Shown here in pieces: positions 59,963 through 64,000 of a stretch of DNA of 64,000 nucleotides (its first letter is position 1; every line of letters starts with the position of its first letter). The position numbers and the translations under genes are program-made. The notes under the pieces were generated by a model. It was not told the origin of the DNA and ran no database searches. It was given only the letters and a program-made list of their open reading frames with translations. The DNA is from an uncultured Gammaproteobacteria bacterium (GTDB taxonomy: Bacteria; Pseudomonadota; Gammaproteobacteria; GCA-002705445; GCA-002716945), in the NCBI GenBank assembly GCA_905479195.1, contig CAJQLO010000001.1:716948-780947 (forward strand). The letters run 5' to 3'.

Positions 59963-60889
59963 TTAGTTAGGGTTTGATTGTTTTTTTAAACCTTCTTCTA
60001 GGTTACAAGGGGAATAAGAAATCTTCTCTTTAGCAACAAATATATCATAAGAATATTTAGAAAGTAGGCGTGGAACTTGATCTGGAACTAATTTAGTGAA
60101 ACCAAACTTTGTCAGTATGTTTATAAGAAATTTAATTATAGTTGCTGCAATATGAATTTTAATCCTTTTAACCTTGTAGAATTTTGCTACTCGATCTATA
60201 AATTCATTATAAGTGTATTGCTGAGGTCCTGCTAAAATTATAGTTTCATTCTCAAGTCCATCAGAAATAATTAAAGATGTTATCCCCTGCACTAAGTCAT
60301 CAAAGAGAACTGGGCTCAGTTGAGCTGTTCCGTCTCCAATCACAGGTACAAATATAAAATTTTTAATACACCAAATTAACATATCTACAGATGAGCCGCT
60401 TGATTGATGACCATATGTTTGAGATGGACGAATAATTAACCACTTCATTCTAGAATCTTTGATTAGTTTTTCAGCTTCCAGTTTACTTTGAGAGTATGGT
60501 CCCCCCTCCGCTTCATTATTTGATGAAACAGCTGCGGAACTAATATAGATTATTTTTTTTACGCCTTTATCTAAACAAGCATCTATAAGGTTTTTGGTTC
60601 CATTAGTATTGATTTCAAAGTAATCTGAATTTTTTGTAGATTTTGTTAAAGCAGCCACATGAATAACCATATCAATTCCATTAAGGCACCGTATCAGAGA
60701 GTTCTTATTTTTTAGATTACCAGTAACTTTTTTGCAACCAGATATGTTTACTGGAGCACGATGTAACATCGCTCTTACATCCAAGTCTTTTAATTTTAAT
60801 AAGACATTAGTAATTGCCGAACCTAATTCGCTTGATGCTCCTGTAACCAATATACTATGAGATTTATTTTTAGATGGTTTTTTTATCAT
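59963..60889 (-). CDS. NAD(P)-dependent epimerase/dehydratase (extended SDR)
   Basis: An extended short-chain dehydrogenase fold: the nucleotide motif VTGASSELGSAI near 15, VIHVAALTKSTKNSDYFEIN near 75, and the catalytic triad with ISSAAVSS and YSQSKLEAEKL (YxxxK near 133). The 308 residues fit NAD-dependent epimerases that act on nucleotide sugars or similar substrates. The substrate is unknown. R copy 4 and a relic frame lie between it and the CsoR-type operon. Confidence 0.87.
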   Translation of the reverse strand: MIKKPSKNKSHSILVTGASSELGSAITNVLLKLKDLDVRAMLHRAPVNISGCKKVTGNLKNKNSLIRCLNGIDMVIHVAALTKSTKNSDYFEINTNGTKNLIDACLDKGVKKIIYISSAAVSSNNEAEGGPYSQSKLEAEKLIKDSRMKWLIIRPSQTYGHQSSGSSVDMLIWCIKNFIFVPVIGDGTAQLSPVLFDDLVQGITSLIISDGLENETIILAGPQQYTYNEFIDRVAKFYKVKRIKIHIAATIIKFLINILTKFGFTKLVPDQVPRLLSKYSYDIFVAKEKISYSPCNLEEGLKKQSNPN

Positions 60890-60897
60890 AGGATTAG

Positions 60898-61046
60898 AAT
60901 ATATTATATCATATATTATTAATATGGCTTTATGTTGCCGCTAAAAATTTTATCAATACAGAAAACTTAATTGCTGCTGCTGGATATATACTCCTCTGGA
61001 CAGGGCTATGTCTATTTTTATTAACGAATACCTACCTTTTATAATT
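60898..61046 (+). pseudogene. Possible relic of a small membrane protein gene
   Basis: A plus-strand frame without any ATG/GTG/TTG start in the right place encodes about 48 residues including a clear hydrophobic segment (AAAGYILLWTGLCLFLL), ending at a TAA near 61044. It could be the remainder of a gene whose 5' end was lost. Chance cannot be excluded. Confidence 0.2.
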
Positions 61047-61054
61047 CGCGAATG

Positions 61055-61079
61055 AGTGTGTGGCTAAAGTAGTATTTTA
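61055..61079 (-). repeat. R repeat, copy 4 (diverged)
   Basis: On the minus strand TTAAAATACTACTTTAGCCACACACTC-like sequence, matching the R core with four to five changes. It follows the CsoR-type gene stop by only a few bases. No promoter half is recognisable behind it. Confidence 0.65.
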
Positions 61080-61083
61080 ATTA

Positions 61084-61347
61084 CTATTTATTTATGAGTT
61101 TGAGAAGCTCAGTGATTTTGACGTTAACACCATCTTCATTTTTTAATGCATTTTTAACACAAGACTCGATATGTCTTTGTAAAATTTTCGCTTCTACAGT
61201 TACTAGGGCACCTTTTGCCGCTTTAATCTGAGTAAGCACATCAACACAATATTTGCCGCTGTCTATCATCTTAATAATACCTCGAATTTGACCTTCAATT
61301 CTTTTTAAAGATGCAGTTTGAGATTTATGCGAGGGATGTTTATTCAT
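61084..61347 (-). CDS. csoR: CsoR/RcnR-family metal-sensing repressor
   Basis: An all-helical repressor that leaves DNA on binding metal. KRIEGQIRGIIKMIDSGKYC places the first metal cysteine near residue 33; LQRHIESC supplies the His and second Cys. This C-H-C set is that of Cu(I)-sensing CsoR. I use the ATG at 61347, which lies after the MerT-like stop; the frame extends to 61389. It is the last gene of a four-gene operon whose first start codon overlaps an inverted repeat that could be its operator. Confidence 0.87.
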   Translation of the reverse strand: MNKHPSHKSQTASLKRIEGQIRGIIKMIDSGKYCVDVLTQIKAAKGALVTVEAKILQRHIESCVKNALKNEDGVNVKITELLKLINK

Positions 61348-61348
61348 G

Positions 61349-61726
61349 TTATAAGTATAACGGTAAAATATAAGTAAATAAACTTGCAAGCATGAATATT
61401 GTTAAAGAAACATTATACAAGGTCATCGACCTTTTCCTGGTTGTAATACATGCTTCTCGTAAAGCTGGATCAATAGGACAGGGTTGAAGCTGAGCTTTTT
61501 TAATTAAAAAACCAGCAAGCACTAATATAACTAATGTAAATAATGATATATATATTTTATATTTTGAAATAATAATTAGCTGAGGAAAGACGCTAACAAT
61601 CGAAGCAAAAGTTGCGCCAGCACCAAGCGCAACAAACAGAGCTGGCAATGCACAACATATCAATGTCGATGATGATGCCAAAAGCGTAAGGAGCCCAATG
61701 CTTGATGTTTTTTCTCTAGTTTTCAT
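61349..61726 (-). CDS. MerT-like heavy-metal transport membrane protein
   Basis: A 125-residue protein with three or four membrane segments. The first holds a vicinal cysteine pair in STLICCALPALFVALGAGAT (near 20-35), as in MerT, which takes metal from a periplasmic MerP-like partner; the loop CPIDPALREACITT holds two more cysteines. The adjacent HMA-domain gene would be the partner. Copper is suggested by the CsoR-type regulator, mercury by the family name; I cannot decide. Confidence 0.8.
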   Translation of the reverse strand: MKTREKTSSIGLLTLLASSSTLICCALPALFVALGAGATFASIVSVFPQLIIISKYKIYISLFTLVILVLAGFLIKKAQLQPCPIDPALREACITTRKRSMTLYNVSLTIFMLASLFTYILPLYL

Positions 61727-61729
61727 AAT

Positions 61730-62152
61730 TTATATTTTTTTTATTATATATCCAGTTGCATTTTGTCCATTGGACAAAAATATATTTTTTATTTCTTCAA
61801 AATCAACTTTTGTAGAGGGTGCATATGCTATGAGAACTTTACCAAGCTCTAGGCTGACCCCAACTTTTTTAACTGCATCATCTGTATATAATACTTTTTC
61901 TATCCCTCTTGCACAAAAATCACAGACCATGCCATTTACATCAACAATGACAATTTGTACATTCGCAAGATCAGATGTAAATTCACTAAACATCTTTTCT
62001 GGGAATGCTGTGTCTGAACCATTTACGCTTTCATCGGCACTATGCTGATGACTTTCATCGTTATGAGAGCCATGGCCATGACCACCTGATTTCTCCATTG
62101 CAGATACAGAACTTACTGTAAATACCATAAACATTACTAATATTTTATACAT
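61730..62152 (-). CDS. Periplasmic heavy-metal-associated (HMA) domain protein with His-rich linker
   Basis: A signal peptide (MYKILVMFMVFTVSSVSA) is followed by a histidine-rich segment (GGHGHGSHNDESHQHSAD, near 23-40) and an HMA domain from about 70 with the metal site NGMVCDFCARGIEK (CxxC). It would bind Cu(I), Hg or a similar ion in the periplasm and pass it to the MerT-like protein, whose gene starts 3 bases downstream. Confidence 0.85.
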   Translation of the reverse strand: MYKILVMFMVFTVSSVSAMEKSGGHGHGSHNDESHQHSADESVNGSDTAFPEKMFSEFTSDLANVQIVIVDVNGMVCDFCARGIEKVLYTDDAVKKVGVSLELGKVLIAYAPSTKVDFEEIKNIFLSNGQNATGYIIKKI

Positions 62153-62167
62153 ACTTTTCTCCTATAT

Positions 62168-62776
62168 TTAATACCTAATTATAAAATGAACATCCCAATG
62201 AGAGTTCTTAGAGCCAACCTCTATTAAAAAATCTCCTTGAAATAATTTTATGAATGGATATATTTCCCAATTATTATTAATTGTATTCTTTTTAGCTTTT
62301 AACATAACCCACGTATGGATATCATCATACTTACCTAAATACGGTGCTACTCCCAGCTGAAATTCATTTTCTGTATAATCTTTTTCTTTTGTATGTTTAT
62401 TAATGAGTGAAAACGATGAGAATAATCTTCTAGTTTCCCAATCTCCATGTATGCCATAAGAAAAGTCTTGATTAGTTTTAGTAGATATCCCACCAGTTAA
62501 GTAAATATTTCTTTGAGAGATTTTAGTATTATGTCTGTCCAGTAAATATGTTGATCTTAAATTAATAAAGTGATTATTAAAATATCTATCATTTACATAC
62601 TCAGCCCCAATTGAATATTTATATGTTGGAGAATAATGGAAAGTATAAGACGACATCATTGAGTTTGTCCTATACATTATAGTCGAACCACCAGCCCAGG
62701 ATACGGGTCTTGACTGAGCCAAATCACTCAGCATGAATAGCATTGTTGCAAATATTAGATTTTTATATATACCCAT
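62168..62776 (-). CDS. Putative outer-membrane protein of the metal operon
   Basis: The ATG at 62776 gives a signal peptide (GIYKNLIFATMLFMLSDLAQS) and about 180 residues of alternating aromatic beta strands (TFHYSPTYKYSIGAEYVND; FLIEVGSKNSHWDVHFIIRY) ending in an aromatic residue, as in small outer membrane barrels. No exact family is recognised. An upstream in-frame ATG at 62827 abuts R copy 5 and would add 17 residues before the signal; I prefer 62776 because of the signal peptide. It leads the operon with the HMA, MerT-like and CsoR genes. Confidence 0.7.
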   Translation of the reverse strand: MGIYKNLIFATMLFMLSDLAQSRPVSWAGGSTIMYRTNSMMSSYTFHYSPTYKYSIGAEYVNDRYFNNHFINLRSTYLLDRHNTKISQRNIYLTGGISTKTNQDFSYGIHGDWETRRLFSSFSLINKHTKEKDYTENEFQLGVAPYLGKYDDIHTWVMLKAKKNTINNNWEIYPFIKLFQGDFLIEVGSKNSHWDVHFIIRY

Positions 62777-62787
62777 ATAGGGTATAT
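62767..62787. promoter_or_regulatory. Putative CsoR operator (inverted repeat)
   Basis: ATATACCC and GGGTATAT form a perfect 8-base inverted repeat with a 5-base spacer. The TACCC/GGGTA core is like known CsoR-type operators. It covers the ATG at 62776 and lies right after a possible extended -10 (TGTTAATAT, minus strand) with a TTGAAT -35 16 bases further up, so repressor binding would block initiation. Confidence 0.6.
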
Positions 62788-62827
62788 TAACATTAAGTCT
62801 AATTGATTCAACATATAAATCGCTCAT

Positions 62828-62870
62828 ATATGAAATAACAGAGAAAGTATGAGACTAAAGTAGTCTTTAA
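62828..62870 (-). promoter_or_regulatory. R repeat, copy 5: diverged full-length module
   Basis: On the minus strand ATTAAAGACTACTTTAGTC, then CATACTTTCTCTGTTAT and an ATG at 62827. It aligns with copies 3 and 6 through the -10 region and start codon but with many changes, and probably no longer serves as the main promoter, given the better one just before 62776. Confidence 0.6.
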
Positions 62871-62912
62871 TCAAATTCTCGTGCCATCAGATATGCCAAC
62901 GTTTGCTTTAAA

Positions 62913-62944
62913 AACAACTCAATATTATGGGAAGTATTTTATTT
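62913..62944 (-). repeat. S repeat, copy 4
   Basis: On the minus strand AATAAAATACTTCCCATA followed by ATATTGAGTTG, immediately after the stop codon of the gene at 62943. Confidence 0.8.
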
Positions 62945-63506
62945 ATTTTATTACGCAGTTATATGACCAGTCTGCTACGCCTGGCATATTTAAAACCAAA
63001 TTATTGGTTCCTTTAAAGAAGGTATAGTTATATCCAAATATATTATCTCTTAGTTTTATATAATTAGAATTATTATCTAGTATATCAAGTTCGATTGGGA
63101 GTTCTTTAACGCCATAATGGGTAACATTTTCTTCTCCACTTTGAAGATTAATCTCAAGATTAATATACTCTGTCAAATTAGTCTCACAGCTATAAATATT
63201 TTCATATGAATCTCCTGAAAAAAAGAAAAGCAAAGCAAGGAAACCTCCGGCAATAATAAAAGCTTTTTTAGGTATTTTTGTTAAAAAATTTAGATTCTCG
63301 TCTTTATTAATTCTCTCGCTAGCAGACTGAAAGTTCTTTTTAAGTTTTTGAACCTCTTCTCTTTTTAAAAGATTATCTCCGGTAGCTTGTATATTTTTTT
63401 TAAGTTTTTGAACTTCTTTGCTTTTTAATATTTCACTACCTTTTTTATCAAGATCTTCTTTAAGTTTCTTAATCTTTTTTAACCCTTCATCTATCTTGTC
63501 TTTCAT
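62943..63506 (-). CDS. Coiled-coil, single-span membrane protein of unknown function
   Basis: The N-terminal 80 residues are a charged coiled coil holding two near-copies of an about 21-residue unit (ILKSKEVQKLKKNIQATGDN and LLKREEVQKLKKNFQSASER). A membrane segment lies near 88-106 (AFIIAGGFLALLFFFSG), followed by an exported C-terminal domain of about 80 residues with cysteines near 115 and 184 that could pair. No family is recognised. It overlaps the upstream basic protein gene by 20 bases. Confidence 0.6.
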   Translation of the reverse strand: MKDKIDEGLKKIKKLKEDLDKKGSEILKSKEVQKLKKNIQATGDNLLKREEVQKLKKNFQSASERINKDENLNFLTKIPKKAFIIAGGFLALLFFFSGDSYENIYSCETNLTEYINLEINLQSGEENVTHYGVKELPIELDILDNNSNYIKLRDNIFGYNYTFFKGTNNLVLNMPGVADWSYNCVIK

Positions 63507-63723
63507 GTTTCACCTCTTTTTTTACAACCCCTTTATCTCTTTTTTGTGCGTGTTTTTTTCGCATAATCCACTTTAGTAAAGTTTTTAATTTTTTAACCAA
63601 ATTTATTTTCTTAGGAGTTGTTTTTTTCCCGTCTAACTCCGCTAATTTATCCTTAGTATGCTTGAGAACATACTGCTTCTTATTCGCTCTAACGGTCTCT
63701 TTCCTTGTTTTGTCTTTACTCAT
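63487..63723 (-). CDS. Very basic small protein of unknown function
   Basis: About 40% of the 78 residues are Lys or Arg; there is no signal peptide, and one weak hydrophobic patch (LKTLLKWIM) is seen. It may bind nucleic acid or the membrane surface, but this is a guess. The start is well supported: R copy 6 with an extended -10 runs straight into the ATG. Confidence 0.55.
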   Translation of the reverse strand: MSKDKTRKETVRANKKQYVLKHTKDKLAELDGKKTTPKKINLVKKLKTLLKWIMRKKHAQKRDKGVVKKEVKHERQDR

Positions 63724-63767
63724 ATCTTAATCATAACAAAAAATTATATAGCCAGAGTAGTCTTTTA
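63724..63767 (-). promoter_or_regulatory. R repeat, copy 6: full promoter-like module
   Basis: On the minus strand AAAAGACTACTCTGGCTA, an AT-rich spacer and TTGTTATGATTAAGAT leading into the ATG at 63723. It matches copy 3 almost base for base. The stop codon of the partial frame at the right edge lies in its first bases. Confidence 0.75.
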
Positions 63768-64000
63768 ACTAGGATTACTTGTAGCAAAGTCCTTGTTGTC
63801 CTGAAACTCTTTATCTTCCTTACTCATGAATACTGTCTCTACTGTATTCTTTACTTTCTCTGTGATCTTTTTACCGCTTGACCAATCAAGATAAAGGAAC
63901 GCAAATATATTGCCATGTCTTTTAATAATCTTGTAGATTGTTGTACTCTCTTTATTAAGTGTCTTTGCTAACTTATCTATATGCTTGTTAAGACTTAACT
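63765..64000 (-). CDS. Partial open frame at the right edge, unknown product
   Basis: The minus strand is open from the right edge to a TAA at 63765 for 77 codons. The product is hydrophilic (LNKHIDKLAKTLNKESTTIY; IFAFLYLDWSSGKKITEKV). I do not recognise it. Codon use looks less A/T-biased at third positions than in the core genes, suggesting foreign origin. The 5' end is outside the window. Confidence 0.5.
   Translation of the reverse strand, partial: LSLNKHIDKLAKTLNKESTTIYKIIKRHGNIFAFLYLDWSSGKKITEKVKNTVETVFMSKEDKEFQDNKDFATSNPS

Noticed and set aside
55672..63767. R or S repeats as rho-independent terminators or attC sites
   Set aside because: Neither core forms a stable hairpin with a T run, and no R-box-like inverted structure of attC type is visible.
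55200..64000. Integrase, transposase or CRISPR array in the accessory region
   Set aside because: No frame shows tyrosine or serine recombinase, transposase or Cas motifs, and the R and S repeats are not regularly spaced like CRISPR repeats.

Overview
The window is very AT-rich (roughly 30% G+C by eye), densely packed chromosomal DNA. It looks like a streamlined, aerobic gammaproteobacterium. The class is supported by gene order: queA-tgt-yajC-secD-secF, iscR-iscS-iscA-hscB-hscA-fdx-iscX, hisS-yfgM-bamB-der, gyrA-pheA-hisC-tyrA-aroA-cmk-rpsA-ihfB-lapA-lapB-pyrF, leuC-leuD-leuB-asd-fimV-truA-trpF, accD-folC-SPOR-cvpA-purF and mtaD-ubiG-gph are all classical Pseudomonas/gammaproteobacterial strings. 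Small gaps, frequent 4-base stop/start overlaps and the loss of usual members of these strings (zipA, iscU, serC) suggest genome reduction as in free-living marine lineages such as SAR86. The lineage below class is a guess.

Layout. 1-364 holds the 5' end of ligA, then smc, divergent from queF, an M23 peptidase and a DUF4242 protein. 4857-14601 (minus) is one long run from iscR down to der: Fe-S assembly, ndk, hisS, yfgM, bamB, der. 14637-21318 carries trmJ, a SuhB-like protein, secF-secD-yajC and tgt-queA; with queF this gives three queuosine genes. 21420-23440 has an unrecognised small protein, a small membrane protein, tRNA-Leu(CAA) and a PfkB kinase. 23424-34842 (minus) is the gyrA...pyrF block (aromatic amino acids, translation, LPS control). 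35008-37638 (plus) is mtaD-like, ubiG, gph. 37668-52917 (minus) runs from aroC and leuCDB through asd, truA, trpFBA, accD, folC and purF to an L,D-transpeptidase and YtoQ. 53018-55143 holds sco1, psd and tsaB.

From tRNA-Arg(CCT) at 55200-55272 to the right edge the window changes character. The tRNA 3' end is duplicated at 59794-59806, and the interval and its right flank hold an autotransporter, small membrane and lipoproteins, a frameshifted EVE-like/DUF3883 putative modification-dependent nuclease, an NAD-dependent epimerase, a CsoR-type metal-response operon and basic/coiled-coil proteins of unknown function. Genes in this part lie almost all on the minus strand and are separated by two families of short dispersed repeats in one orientation: R (a promoter-like module ending at the start codon) and S (just after stop codons). 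The result resembles an array of cassettes.

Several household proteins look altered: SMC lacks a recognisable hinge, the SuhB and MtaD homologues have lost metal ligands, S1 has five instead of six repeats, and the isc operon has no iscU. Many first genes have a -10 hexamer only 5-8 bases before the start codon, which predicts leaderless or nearly leaderless mRNAs.
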